A DNA stretch of 64,000 nucleotides from Allobosea lathyri. Its GTDB lineage: Bacteria > Pseudomonadota > Alphaproteobacteria > Rhizobiales > Beijerinckiaceae. Made by a program: the position numbers and the translations under genes. Below the pieces are notes generated by a model, which worked only from the letters and a program-made list of their open reading frames with translations, was not told where the DNA came from and made no database searches. The DNA lies in the NCBI RefSeq assembly GCF_900108245.1, contig NZ_FNUY01000006.1, forward strand, positions 62,001 to 126,000, in the 5' to 3' direction. Below, piece by piece: positions 17,053-25,649 of this stretch; position 1 is the stretch's first letter, and every line of letters starts with the position of its first letter.

Positions 17053-17089
17053 CTGGCATGTCCTTTGCGGGGCTGGCATGTCCTTTGTG
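17053..17089 (+). promoter_or_regulatory. Two tandem sigma-54-like promoter motifs upstream of cobS
   Basis: A 15-base segment (CTGGCATGTCCTTTG) occurs twice, 20 bases apart, at 17053 and 17073. The first copy followed by C gives TGGCATG-N4-TTGC, which matches the RpoN -24/-12 consensus with correct spacing between the GG and GC elements. The second copy ends TTTGTGA and lacks the -12 GC. The motif lies 160 bases before the cobS ATG. It is a by-eye match. Confidence 0.4.
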
Positions 17090-17226
17090 ACTGACGCTGT
17101 GACGCTTTGCGAATTGCCGCTGCCGGCCTTTCGCTCTAATTAGGGTCTGATATGCCTCCCTCCTCGGTCGGCTCTGGGACAACCGGTGACTTCCCGGCCT
17201 ATGTTCCTGCGCCCGGAGACAAGACG

Positions 17227-18210
17227 ATGACAACGACGACTGCGCCCGGCCTGCCCGACATGAAGCTCTCGGTGCGCCAGACTTTCGGAATCGATTCGGA
17301 TCTCGAAGTACCCGCCTATTCGAAGGCGGAAGCGCATGTGCCCGATTTCGACCCGGATTACCGCTTCGACCGCGATACCACGATCGCGATCCTGGCCGGC
17401 TTCGCGCATAACCGACGCGTGATGATCTCGGGCTATCACGGCACCGGCAAGTCGACCCATATCGAGCAGGTCGCGGCCCGCCTGAACTGGCCTTGCGTGC
17501 GCGTCAACCTTGACAGCCACGTGTCCCGGCTCGATCTCGTCGGCAAGGACGCGATCGTGCTGAAGGAAGGCAAGCAGATCACCGAGTTCCAGGACGGCAT
17601 CCTGCCCTGGGCCTTGCAGAACAACATCGCGCTCGTCTTCGACGAGTATGACGCCGGCCGTCCCGACGTGATGTTCGTGATCCAGCGCGTGCTCGAGCAG
17701 TCGGGCAAGCTGACGCTGCTCGACCAGAAGCGCGTCATCCGCCCCCACCCCGCCTTCCGCCTGTTCGCGACCGCCAACACGGTCGGCCTCGGCGACACCT
17801 CGGGCCTCTATCACGGCACGCAGCAGATCAATCAGGGCCAGATGGACCGCTGGTCGATCGTGACCACGCTGAACTATCTGCCGCATGACAACGAAGTCGC
17901 GATCGTGCTGGCGAAGTCCAAGCATTATCAGGCGACGCCGGAGGGCAAGGACATCGTCAACAAGATGGTCCGTGTCGCCGATCTCACCCGCAACGCCTTC
18001 ATGAACGGCGATCTCTCGACCGTGATGAGCCCGCGTACGGTGATCACCTGGGCCGAGAACGCCGCGATCTTCGGAGATGTCGGCTTCGCCTTCCGGGTGA
18101 CGTTCCTGAACAAGTGCGACGAGATGGAACGCACGCTGGTGGCCGAGTTCTTCCAGCGCTCCTTCGGCAAGGAACTGCCGGAGAGTGCGGTCAATGTCGT
18201 GCTGAGCTGA
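17227..18210 (+). CDS. cobS: Cobaltochelatase subunit CobS (AAA+ ATPase)
   Basis: 327 residues from the ATG at 17227, which has a GGAG Shine-Dalgarno sequence about 9 bases upstream; an ATG at 17152 would add an unconserved leader. CobS is the AAA+ motor that, with CobT and CobN, inserts cobalt into hydrogenobyrinic acid a,c-diamide in the aerobic cobalamin pathway. Walker A is GYHGTGKST near residues 69-77, and Walker B is [10 protein letters not shown] near residue 140. Length and sequence are full-sized for the family. cobT follows after two small genes. No cobN is seen in the window, and no cobalamin riboswitch is apparent in the 200 bases upstream. Confidence 0.96.
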   Translation: MTTTTAPGLPDMKLSVRQTFGIDSDLEVPAYSKAEAHVPDFDPDYRFDRDTTIAILAGFAHNRRVMISGYHGTGKSTHIEQVAARLNWPCVRVNLDSHVSRLDLVGKDAIVLKEGKQITEFQDGILPWALQNNIALVFDEYDAGRPDVMFVIQRVLEQSGKLTLLDQKRVIRPHPAFRLFATANTVGLGDTSGLYHGTQQINQGQMDRWSIVTTLNYLPHDNEVAIVLAKSKHYQATPEGKDIVNKMVRVADLTRNAFMNGDLSTVMSPRTVITWAENAAIFGDVGFAFRVTFLNKCDEMERTLVAEFFQRSFGKELPESAVNVVLS

Positions 18211-18224
18211 CGGGGTAGACGGCC

Positions 18225-18575
18225 ATGGCGCAATATGAGGGCAGCTGCCATTGCGGGCGCGTCGCCTATTCGGTCGAGGCCAGTCTCGACCAGACGATCA
18301 CCTGCAATTGCTCGTACTGCCAGCGCCGTGGCTCGATCCTGACTTTCGCGCCGGCAACCGCGTTCACGCTGACGAAAGGCGAGGATGCGCTGACCGAGTA
18401 CCGCTTCAACTCGCAGAAGATCCAGCATCTGTTCTGCGAGACCTGCGGCGTCGAATCCTTTGCGCGCGGGGCCATGCCCGATGGGACGCCGACGGTGGCG
18501 GTCAATGTGCGTTGCCTGGCGGGGGTCGAGCCGACGGAATTGCAGCCGACCCAATATGACGGGCGCTCGCGCTAG
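18225..18575 (+). CDS. GFA/CENP-V family zinc protein
   Basis: 116 residues of the glutathione-dependent formaldehyde-activating (GFA) fold. The zinc-binding Cys are all visible: SCHCG near residue 8, CNCSYC near residue 28, and FCETCG near residue 69. Proteins of this fold are often annotated as glutathione-formaldehyde adduct enzymes, but many have no proven activity, so the role is open. It starts 14 bases after cobS and is followed 8 bases later by the GNAT gene, so it is co-transcribed with the cobalt chelatase subunits, although no mechanistic link is known. Confidence 0.92.
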   Translation: MAQYEGSCHCGRVAYSVEASLDQTITCNCSYCQRRGSILTFAPATAFTLTKGEDALTEYRFNSQKIQHLFCETCGVESFARGAMPDGTPTVAVNVRCLAGVEPTELQPTQYDGRSR

Positions 18576-18583
18576 GAGTGAAT

Positions 18584-19000
18584 ATGGCCGCGATCGTCGT
18601 CGAACCGGATCAGGACGAGACGCGCGCCGCGGTTTTGCGCGGCCTGACGGCCCATAACCAGTCGCGGGTCGGCTCGCGCAATACGAAGCCGCTCGCGATC
18701 AGCCTGCGCGACGAGCACGGATCGATCGTCGGCGGCCTTGTCGGCGAGATGAAATGGGAATGGCTCTATGTCGATCTGCTCTGGATCGACGAGGCTCACC
18801 GCGGCGCGGGTTTTGGCGAGGCGCTGATGGCGCAGGCCGAGCGGGAAGCCCGGGAGCATGGCGTCAAAGGCGTCTTCCTGGGGACGATGAGCATTCAGGC
18901 GCCGGAATTCTATCCGCGCCTGGGCTATCGCGAATGCGGCCGGATGGAGAATTATCCGGTGGCGGGTCAAACGCTCCATCATTTCACGAAGGCGCTATGA
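18584..19000 (+). CDS. GNAT-family N-acetyltransferase
   Basis: 138 residues from the ATG at 18584, which has an AGGAG Shine-Dalgarno sequence 5 bases away; a GTG at 18578 is the alternative. The acetyl-CoA binding motif A is clear: [22 protein letters not shown] near residues 66-87, with the R/Q-x-x-G-x-G/A pattern. The C-terminal [16 protein letters not shown] segment is the usual motif B region. The TGA overlaps the ATG of cobT by 4 bases, so it is translationally coupled to it. Acceptor substrate is unknown. Confidence 0.9.
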   Translation: MAAIVVEPDQDETRAAVLRGLTAHNQSRVGSRNTKPLAISLRDEHGSIVGGLVGEMKWEWLYVDLLWIDEAHRGAGFGEALMAQAEREAREHGVKGVFLGTMSIQAPEFYPRLGYRECGRMENYPVAGQTLHHFTKAL

Positions 19001-20895
19001 GCATCTCCAATCGCAAGCCCGGCCAGACCAAGGAAGCGCCAGCGGAGCCGCTGAAGCGCGCCATCTCCGGCGCGATGAAGGCGATCGCCCGCCGGCCCGA
19101 GATGGAGATCGTCTTCGCCGCCGACAAACCCTCGCTGGTCGGCGAGCGGGCCCGTCTGCCCGAGCCGCCGCGCAAGCTGACGGCCCAGGACGTCGCGATC
19201 CTGCGTGGCCATTCCGATTCGATGGCGCTGCGGCTCGCCTGCCATGACGCGACCGTGCATCGCCGCGCCGCGCCCGAGGGCGATGCGGCGCGCGCCGTGT
19301 TCGACGCCGTCGAACAGGCTCGCGTCGAATGCGTCGGTTCGCGGCGGATGACCGGCATGGCCGACAACATCACCGCCATGCTTGATGACCGTTATCATCG
19401 CGGCGGACGCTATGAAGAGATCACCGACCGCGCCGATGCGCCGCTGGAGGATGCGCTGGCTTTGATGGTGCGCGAGCGCCTGACAGGATTGAGGCCGCCC
19501 AAGGCGGCCGAGAAGCTGGTCGATCTCTGGCGCGACGTAATCGAGACCAAGGCCGGCGGCGATCTCGACCGGCTTTCCAAGGCGGTCGAGGACCAGCGGG
19601 CCTTTGCCCGCACCGTGCGCGACATGCTGGCCTCGCTCGACATGGCCGAGCAGACCTCGCAGGGCCAGGACGACGAGCAGGACGAGGACAATCAGGATCA
19701 GTCCTCCGAAGACCAGCAGAATCAGGACGGCGAGGCCGAGCAGGAAAGCCAGGGCGAGCGTTCCGAGGTCGAGGTCAGCGACGACGCGACCGAGGAGCTG
19801 CAGGAAGGGGCGTCCGAAGCCTCCGATGCGCCCGCCGGCGACTGGGACGAAGAAGACGAGAACTCCGACGCCGAAGAGGCGGGCGAGGCTCCGCGTCCGC
19901 GCGACGGCAAGCAGAACGACCGGCCGCAGACCGACTACAAGGCCTATACCCAGAAATTCGACGAGATCGTCACGGCCGAGGAGCTCTGCGACGCCGAGGA
20001 GCTGACGCGTCTGCGCGCCTATCTCGACAAGCAGCTCGCCCATCTTCAGGGCGTGGTGGCGCGGCTGGCCAACCGGTTGCAGCGCCGGCTGATGGCGCAG
20101 CAGAATCGTTCGTGGCAGTTCGACCTGGAGGAAGGCGCGCTCGATCCCGCGCGCCTGCCGCGCATCATCATCGATCCCTATCAGCCGCTGTCGTTCCGGC
20201 AGGAATCGGACACGAATTTCCGCGATACGGTCGTCACCCTGCTGATCGACAATTCGGGCTCGATGCGCGGCCGGCCGATCACGGTCGCGGCGACCTGCGC
20301 CGATATCCTGGCGCGCACGCTGGAGCGCTGCGGCGTCAAGGTCGAGCTGCTCGGCTTCACCACGCGGGCCTGGAAGGGCGGGCTTTCGCGCGAGGCATGG
20401 CTGCAATCGGGCAAGCCGGCGGCGCCGGGCCGGCTCAATGATCTCAGGCACATCATCTACAAATCGGCCGATGCGCCCTGGCGCCGCGCGCGCAAGAATC
20501 TCGGGCTGATGATGCGCGAGGGGCTGCTCAAGGAGAATATCGACGGCGAGGCTCTGGACTGGGCGCATAAGCGCCTGCTCGGGCGCTCGGAGCAGCGCAA
20601 GATCCTGATGGTGATCTCCGACGGTGCGCCGGTCGATGATTCGACGCTTTCGGTCAATGCCGGCAATTATCTCGAACGGCATCTGCGCCACATCATCGCC
20701 GAGATCGAGACGCGCTCGCCGGTCGAGCTGATCGCCATCGGCATCGGCCATGACGTCACCCGCTATTATCGCCGCGCCGTCACCATCGTCGATGCCGAGG
20801 AACTCGGCGGTGTGATGACCGAGAAACTGGCGGAGCTGTTCGAGGAAGATGCCGGGTTCTCGACGAAATCGCGTGGGTCGCGCCGCCTGCAATGA
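18997..20895 (+). CDS. cobT: Cobaltochelatase subunit CobT
   Basis: 632 residues from the ATG at 18997 (ATGA overlap with the GNAT gene). CobT is the von Willebrand-type partner of CobS in the CobNST cobalt chelatase. The centre, about residues 215-310, is a highly acidic Asp/Glu/Gln-rich linker. The C-terminal third is a VWA domain with a MIDAS metal site [11 protein letters not shown] near residue 415, followed by a conserved [10 protein letters not shown] segment. Length is normal for the family. It also overlaps the next gene by 4 bases. Confidence 0.96.
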   Translation: MSISNRKPGQTKEAPAEPLKRAISGAMKAIARRPEMEIVFAADKPSLVGERARLPEPPRKLTAQDVAILRGHSDSMALRLACHDATVHRRAAPEGDAARAVFDAVEQARVECVGSRRMTGMADNITAMLDDRYHRGGRYEEITDRADAPLEDALALMVRERLTGLRPPKAAEKLVDLWRDVIETKAGGDLDRLSKAVEDQRAFARTVRDMLASLDMAEQTSQGQDDEQDEDNQDQSSEDQQNQDGEAEQESQGERSEVEVSDDATEELQEGASEASDAPAGDWDEEDENSDAEEAGEAPRPRDGKQNDRPQTDYKAYTQKFDEIVTAEELCDAEELTRLRAYLDKQLAHLQGVVARLANRLQRRLMAQQNRSWQFDLEEGALDPARLPRIIIDPYQPLSFRQESDTNFRDTVVTLLIDNSGSMRGRPITVAATCADILARTLERCGVKVELLGFTTRAWKGGLSREAWLQSGKPAAPGRLNDLRHIIYKSADAPWRRARKNLGLMMREGLLKENIDGEALDWAHKRLLGRSEQRKILMVISDGAPVDDSTLSVNAGNYLERHLRHIIAEIETRSPVELIAIGIGHDVTRYYRRAVTIVDAEELGGVMTEKLAELFEEDAGFSTKSRGSRRLQ

Positions 20896-21899
20896 GGCTG
20901 ACACGACGGCGCCTGCTGGCCGGTCTTGGCGTGGCCACTGCCGGGTTGCCTGCTGGCTCGGCATCGGCCCTCGAACAGACCCGCGTTTCTGTCGCCATCT
21001 CGGCGCGTCCGATCAGCATGTTCGAGCCGCGAAGCCCGGAGAAGACCCGATTCGGGCAGCTGGTTTTTCGCAGCGGGCTCGCGCTGAGCGGGAATCACCC
21101 GCGCTTCGGCGGCTTTTCGGGCCTCTGGCGTTCGCCTGACGGGCGCGATCTCGTCGCGATCACCGATAATGGGTTCTGGCTGACGGCGAACGTTCAGTCG
21201 CGCAATAACCGCCTCACCGGGCTCGACCGGGCCGAACTGGCGCCGATTCTCGGAGCCTCGGGCCGGCCGCTGCATCGTTCGCGCTATTACGATACCGAGA
21301 GCCTGGCAATTGGCGATGGCGTCGCCTTCATCGGCGTCGAGCGGACGCATGACATCCTGCGCTTCGACTGGGGCAAGCAGGGTGTCGAGGCCCGCGCGCA
21401 GGTGCTCTCTGTGCCGCGCGAGATCAAGCGGCTGCCGAATAATCGCGGGTTGGAGGCGATCGGCGTGATGCCTGTGGGGCATCCGCTGGCCGGCGCGGTC
21501 GTCGCGATCGCGGAGCGTTCGAGCGGCGAAGACGAGCCGACGCTTGGCCTCATCCTCGGCGGGCGGCATCCCGGGCTGTTCCGGGTGATCAGGCATGACG
21601 GCTACGACATCACCGATCTCGCCTTCCTGCCCGGCGGCGACATGCTGCTGTTAGAGCGCTGGTATCGCCCCTTGCGCGGCGTCGGCATGCGTATCCGCCG
21701 CATTGCCGGGAGCAGCCTGAAGCCCGGCGCGTTGCTCGACGGCCCCTATCTGATCGAAGCCGATCTTGGACAGGAGATCGACAATATGGAGGGGATGAGC
21801 GTCCATATCGAGCAGGGCAAGACAGTCGTGACCCTGATCTCGGACGACAATTTCTCGTTCCTGCAGCGCACTCTGATGCTGGAATTCGAGTTGGCGTAG
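20892..21899 (+). CDS. Exported phytase-like esterase-domain protein
   Basis: 335 residues starting with a likely Tat signal ([16 protein letters not shown], cleavage near residue 27). The mature part matches the 'esterase-like activity of phytase' family seen widely in Rhizobiales: [21 protein letters not shown] near residue 75, [19 protein letters not shown] near 137, and a C-terminal [22 protein letters not shown] segment. The repeated Asp-rich motifs suggest a beta-propeller that binds metal. It is probably periplasmic. Enzymatic activity is not established for this family. Its ATG overlaps the cobT stop by 4 bases, making it the last gene of the cobS-cobT operon. Confidence 0.85.
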   Translation: MRLTRRRLLAGLGVATAGLPAGSASALEQTRVSVAISARPISMFEPRSPEKTRFGQLVFRSGLALSGNHPRFGGFSGLWRSPDGRDLVAITDNGFWLTANVQSRNNRLTGLDRAELAPILGASGRPLHRSRYYDTESLAIGDGVAFIGVERTHDILRFDWGKQGVEARAQVLSVPREIKRLPNNRGLEAIGVMPVGHPLAGAVVAIAERSSGEDEPTLGLILGGRHPGLFRVIRHDGYDITDLAFLPGGDMLLLERWYRPLRGVGMRIRRIAGSSLKPGALLDGPYLIEADLGQEIDNMEGMSVHIEQGKTVVTLISDDNFSFLQRTLMLEFELA

Positions 21900-21906
21900 A
21901 CTGGCT

Positions 21907-22064
21907 CTCCCTTCTCCCCTCGCGGGCGAAGGTGGCGCGCAGCGCCGGATGAGGTGGCGCCGTGAGGTTTCCGACGATGCCGGCGGGCAAAAGGGCAGTT
22001 CGGTGCGCCCCCTCATTCGTCAGCGCTTCGCGCTGCCACCTTCTCCCGCGAGGGGAGAAGGGAA
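21907..22064. repeat. Long inverted repeat between converging genes (family R5)
   Basis: The left arm starts TCCCTTCTCCCCTCGCGGGC and the right arm ends in the complementary CGCGAGGGGAGAAGGGA. The arms are about 50 bases, pair almost perfectly, and are separated by roughly 55 bases. Elements of this kind are common between Rhizobiales genes and could form a very stable hairpin. It sits between the converging esterase and rpmB genes. Confidence 0.8.
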
Positions 22065-22074
22065 AGGCAAACGA

Positions 22075-22098
22075 AAAAAGCGGCCTCGCGGCCGCTTC
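22075..22098 (-). terminator. Rho-independent terminator of rpmB
   Basis: Read on the minus strand, an 8-base stem (AAGCGGCC and GGCCGCTT around a GCGA loop) is followed by a run of T. It lies 25 bases after the rpmB stop. Confidence 0.85.
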
Positions 22099-22123
22099 AT
22101 TCAATCCGATGGAAGCAGACCGC

Positions 22124-22411
22124 TCAGACGGCGGCGAGCTTCTTCTCGATGTCGCGCTTCAGCGTCAGGGCGCCGGTCGACAGATCGGCGGCGGCAGCCT
22201 TGATCAGGAAGGCGTCGAGGCCGCCACGATGATCGACGGTCCGCAGCGCGTTGGCCGAGATGCGCAGGCGCACCGAGCGGCCGAGCGAGTCGGACTGCAG
22301 CGTGACGTTGACGAGGTTCGGCCGGAAGACGGTCTTCGTCTTGCGGTTCGAGTGGCTCACGAGGTGGCCGGTCTGGGTGGCTTTCCCGGTCAGTTCGCAG
22401 CGGCGGGCCAT
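22124..22411 (-). CDS. rpmB: 50S ribosomal protein L28
   Basis: 95 residues, a normal alphaproteobacterial L28. The start [10 protein letters not shown] is the family's invariant N-terminus, which fixes the ATG at 22411. The [13 protein letters not shown] segment near residue 20 contacts 23S rRNA. It is a single-gene unit: a promoter-like sequence lies about 95 bases upstream and a strong terminator 25 bases downstream. Confidence 0.98.
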   Translation of the reverse strand: MARRCELTGKATQTGHLVSHSNRKTKTVFRPNLVNVTLQSDSLGRSVRLRISANALRTVDHRGGLDAFLIKAAAADLSTGALTLKRDIEKKLAAV

Positions 22412-22506
22412 GGTATCGTTCCTTAATCCAACCGGCTTACTCAAACAAAAATGCCGACACGCGACGTGCCGGACACGAGCACCGGAAGTCAAATTGAAGT
22501 CGCGTT

Positions 22507-22535
22507 TCCATAGCCAAGGCCGGGGAGCCCGTCAA
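22507..22535 (-). promoter_or_regulatory. Housekeeping-type promoter for rpmB
   Basis: On the minus strand TTGACG and TATGGA are separated by exactly 17 bases, close to the sigma-70 consensus. The expected transcript would start about 90 bases before the rpmB ATG. Confidence 0.6.
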
Positions 22536-22699
22536 GGAAAAGTCATGGAGCGCGCATGAGGTCATCGTTAAATGTCTGCGCACGGCATCGTGCGGGGAGA
22601 AACGAGCATTCGTGCTCGCCAAATCGCGCGAAAGAGGCCACGATTCAGACCGATTCGCAGTGCATGTCGCCACTCAGTCGCGCAGCCCGGAGGAAGCGG

Positions 22700-23530
22700 A
22701 TGAAGCCCGCCATCGCACTGTCCCTGGCAGGTCTGGTTCTTGCGGCCTCCGTTACGGCGGGGGCAAGCCTGCCAGTCGCTGCAGCCTCGCTCGACGCCCG
22801 CTATGAAATCTCGCTGCTTGGCCTGACTTTGGGCACCGCCAGCCTCAGCGGCGGCATCGATAGCGGCGCCTACAAGGTCGATATCGTCGCCAAGCTGACG
22901 GGGCTCGTCGGCGGCTTCACCGGCGGGCGCGGCTCCGGCGCCGCATCGGGGAGCTTCAATGGCGGGAAGCTCGCGCCGACAACTTTCGCAGTCAGCTCCG
23001 CCAGTTCCAGCGAAAGCCGCACCGTGCGCATGGCGCTCGACGAAGGCAATGTCGCAGCCGTCGAGATCGTGCCTCCGATCGATTTCAAGCCCGACCGGGT
23101 GGCGCTGACCGAGACCCACAGGCGCAATATCGTCGATCCGCTCAGTGCCTTTCTGATGCCGGTCGATGGCAAGGGTGGCAGCGCTGCCGCCTGCAACCGG
23201 ACCCTCCCGATTTTCGACGGCGCCGCGCGCTACGACATCAAGCTGACCAGCGCCGGTACGCGCGAGGTCAAGCTCGATGGATATAGCGGCCCGGTCGCCG
23301 TGTGCCAGGTGCGCTATGTGCCGATCGCCGGCCACAGGGCCTTGCGGCCGAGCACCAAGTTCATGGCCGAGAATCGCGAGATCAGCACCTGGCTGGCGCC
23401 GGTGGCGGGCACCAATGTGATGGTGCCCGTGCGCATCTCGGTGAAGACCATGATCGGGACGGCCGTGATCGAGGCCTCGAGCTTCAAGGTCGACCCGGGC
23501 GTGACCGCGAGCGCGATCAAGCGGAACTGA
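22700..23530 (+). CDS. DUF3108 domain exported protein
   Basis: 276 residues from the ATG at 22700, preceded by a GGAGGAA Shine-Dalgarno sequence 6 bases away; upstream in-frame ATGs lack such support. A Sec signal peptide is evident (KPAIALSLAGLVLAAS, cleavage after AAA near residue 26). The mature part resembles DUF3108 proteins: a LDARYEISLLGLTLGTASL start, a central DPLSAFLMPV motif, and a Cys-containing CQVRYVPIAGHRAL segment. These are predicted periplasmic beta-rich proteins of unknown function. It is transcribed away from rpmB and stands alone. Confidence 0.85.
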   Translation: MKPAIALSLAGLVLAASVTAGASLPVAAASLDARYEISLLGLTLGTASLSGGIDSGAYKVDIVAKLTGLVGGFTGGRGSGAASGSFNGGKLAPTTFAVSSASSSESRTVRMALDEGNVAAVEIVPPIDFKPDRVALTETHRRNIVDPLSAFLMPVDGKGGSAAACNRTLPIFDGAARYDIKLTSAGTREVKLDGYSGPVAVCQVRYVPIAGHRALRPSTKFMAENREISTWLAPVAGTNVMVPVRISVKTMIGTAVIEASSFKVDPGVTASAIKRN

Positions 23531-23562
23531 AGCTAGAGTTTGATAATTTCACTCGGAAACAC

Positions 23563-23671
23563 GCCGTCATCCCGGGCGACCGCAGGTCGACCCGGGATCC
23601 ATCGTAGAGCTCTGCTCCCTATGATGGATTCCGGATCTGCGCAGCTAAAGCCGCTTGTCCGGGATGACGGC
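23563..23671. repeat. Palindromic repeat family R2, copy 1
   Basis: Starts GCCGTCATCCCGG and ends with the exact complement CCGGGATGACGGC. Inner arms also pair (GGGATCCATC and GATGGATTCC). Related copies are at 52353-52450 and 58967-59062. Confidence 0.8.
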
Positions 23672-23747
23672 GCGGTTCCAGGTCAAATCATCACTACGAC
23701 CTACGTCCGGTGCGCCCGTGAGATCCCGCCGGGCCTGATGACGACCG

Positions 23748-24080
23748 TCAGGGTGCGCGCTTTATTCCCTGATCATCGTCGAAGACGGGACGGAAGAAGG
23801 ACCGTTCATAGCTGATGATGAAGCGGTCTTTCTCGTTCATGGCGATCGCGGCCTGGCATTCGGCATCGTCGAAGGATCGCTTGCGGTAGTCCTCATAGGC
23901 CGCAAGCGAGGGGAAGCTGAACATCGCCAGCGCCACGTTGGATGTGCCTTCCGACGGCATGAAATAGCCGTGATGCTTGCCGCCGAATTTCTCGACCAGC
24001 CGTATCCAGAGCCTGCCATAGGCCTCGAAGCCGGCGAGCTTGTGAGGGTCGATGATGTAGCGCAGATGGCAGGTGATCAT
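23748..24080 (-). CDS. NIPSNAP family protein
   Basis: 110 residues with the ferredoxin-like fold of NIPSNAP/Dabb proteins: MITCHLRYIIDPHKLAGFE at the start, then a GKHHGYFMPSEGTSNVALAMFSF core near residue 34. Function of bacterial members is mostly unknown. The ATG is 2 bases after the aminotransferase stop, so the two genes are transcribed together on the minus strand, with the aminotransferase first. Confidence 0.85.
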   Translation of the reverse strand: MITCHLRYIIDPHKLAGFEAYGRLWIRLVEKFGGKHHGYFMPSEGTSNVALAMFSFPSLAAYEDYRKRSFDDAECQAAIAMNEKDRFIISYERSFFRPVFDDDQGIKRAP

Positions 24081-24082
24081 CG

Positions 24083-25267
24083 TCAAGCCGCTTTCGTTTG
24101 CGTGAGGAAGGTGCCCATCCGCTCCAGCGCCCGCTCGATGTTCTCCAGGGAGTTGGCATAGGAGAGACGGATATAGCCCTCGCCGTTCACACCGAAATCC
24201 GGCCCGCCGATCGTCGCGACGCCGGCATCCTCGAGCAGCGCCGAAGCCAGCTTCTTCGCTTTCCAGCCGGTCTTGGACACGTTCGGGAAGGCGTAGAAGG
24301 CGCCCTTCGGCACGATGCATGAGATGCCGGGCAGATCGTTCAGGCCGGCGACGACCGCCTTGCGACGACGGTCGAACTCCGCGAGCATCATTGCCACCGC
24401 ATCCTGCGGGCCGGTCAGCGCGGCCAGTCCCGCCCATTGCGCGGGCGCGTTGACGCAGGAATGCGAGTTGACCGCGAGCTTGCGGGCGTTGTCGTAGAGC
24501 GGCTTTGGCCAGACCGAGAAGCCCATGCGCCAGCCGGTCATGGCATAGGTCTTCGACCAGCCATTGAGCAGGATCAGCCGGTCGCGGATCTCGGGATAGC
24601 TGAGAAGGCAGACATGCTTCTCGCCATCATAGAGCATCTGATCGTAAATCTCGTCGGACATGATCGCGACATCGGGGAAGGCGGCGAGGCCTGCGACGAG
24701 CTTGTCGACCTCGGCCTTGGGCGTGACGCCGCCGGTCGGGTTCGCGGGCGAGTTGATGATCAGGAGCCGCGTCCTGGGCGTGATCAGGGCCAGGGTCTCT
24801 TCGGCCGAGAAGGCGAAGCCGTTCTCCTCGCGGATCGGCACCGGGATCGGCGTCGCGCCGGTATACTCGATCATCGAGCGATAAATCGGGAAACCGGGAT
24901 CGGGATAGAGGATCTCGGCGCCGGGCTCGCCGAACATCAGGATCGCCATGAACATGGTGACCTTGCCGCCTGGCACGATCATCACGCTTTCGGGGGAGAC
25001 CTCGACCTGGAAGCGCTTGTGCAGATCGGCCGCCACGGCCTCGCGCAAGGGGAGGATGCCATTGGCCGGCGTGTAGCCGTGATGGCCGTCGCGCAGCGCC
25101 TTGACCGCCGCCTCGACGATATGGTCCGGCGTCGGAAAATCCGGCTGGCCGATGCCGAGATTGATGATGTCCTTGCCCTGGCGCTGCAGTTCGGTGGCGC
25201 GTGCCAGCACGGCGAAGGCGTTTTCCTCGCCGATGCGGGCGAAGGAGGGGACGACATGGAGCGTCAT
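24083..25267 (-). CDS. Pyridoxal-phosphate aminotransferase, class I/II
   Basis: 394 residues from the ATG at 25267 (MTLHVVPSFARIGEE), the usual start position for fold-type I aminotransferases of the aspartate/alanine group. Key motifs are present: INLGIGQPDFPTPDHI near residue 35, NSPANPTGG near residue 170 (cofactor-binding Asn), DEIYDQMLYDG near residue 203, and the Schiff-base Lys in NGWSKTYAMTGWRMG near residue 236. The carboxylate-binding Arg is in the YIRLSYANS segment near residue 372. The exact amino donor cannot be told from sequence. The NIPSNAP gene follows almost without a gap. Confidence 0.93.
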   Translation of the reverse strand: MTLHVVPSFARIGEENAFAVLARATELQRQGKDIINLGIGQPDFPTPDHIVEAAVKALRDGHHGYTPANGILPLREAVAADLHKRFQVEVSPESVMIVPGGKVTMFMAILMFGEPGAEILYPDPGFPIYRSMIEYTGATPIPVPIREENGFAFSAEETLALITPRTRLLIINSPANPTGGVTPKAEVDKLVAGLAAFPDVAIMSDEIYDQMLYDGEKHVCLLSYPEIRDRLILLNGWSKTYAMTGWRMGFSVWPKPLYDNARKLAVNSHSCVNAPAQWAGLAALTGPQDAVAMMLAEFDRRRKAVVAGLNDLPGISCIVPKGAFYAFPNVSKTGWKAKKLASALLEDAGVATIGGPDFGVNGEGYIRLSYANSLENIERALERMGTFLTQTKAA

Positions 25268-25649
25268 CGCTGCGTTTCCCTGGGCGTGGTCGTTGCGGTC
25301 GAGGCCCGCTCGTGCCGGGCTCTTGCCCTGTCTTGGCTCGAAAACGCGCCGCCATGCAAGCCCGCGCGCGGCGTCGCGGGGCAATTGCGTGAAGGTCGCG
25401 CGCGTTCCCTCCCCACCGCAAGCGGGGGAGGGAGTGGCGAGGGTCACGCGTCAAGAACCCTCAAGCGATCGCTCTGCCGCGCCAGCCAAGGCGGGGCCGC
25501 GTAGCTGGCCTGCATAAATAGTATGACTATCTCGCGTTTGCGGGCTTGCCCCGGCAGGGGGGATCGGCATGATGGCGTGATTACAATCGTTTGAAGATAC
25601 GACCGGCAAGCGGCCGAAAGCGCCGTGCCCTGCGAGAGGAAACACGAGG
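25268..25649. other. Divergent intergenic region with a repeat hairpin
   Basis: This 382-base gap separates the minus-strand aminotransferase from the plus-strand dehydratase, so it must hold promoters for both. I see one palindromic element at 25405-25434 and no gene. Good matches to -35/-10 boxes were not obvious. Confidence 0.6.
25405..25434. repeat. Short GC-rich palindrome (TTCCCTCCCC / GGGGAGGGAG)
   Basis: A 10-base stem with an ACCGCAAGCG loop. The same type of CTCCCC/GGGGAG hairpin is common between genes in Rhizobiales. It has no T-run and is not positioned as a terminator. Confidence 0.6.

Noticed and set aside
17087..17226. Cobalamin riboswitch upstream of cobS
   Set aside because: The region lacks the B12-box and the required helices. 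Only the duplicated promoter-like motif stands out.
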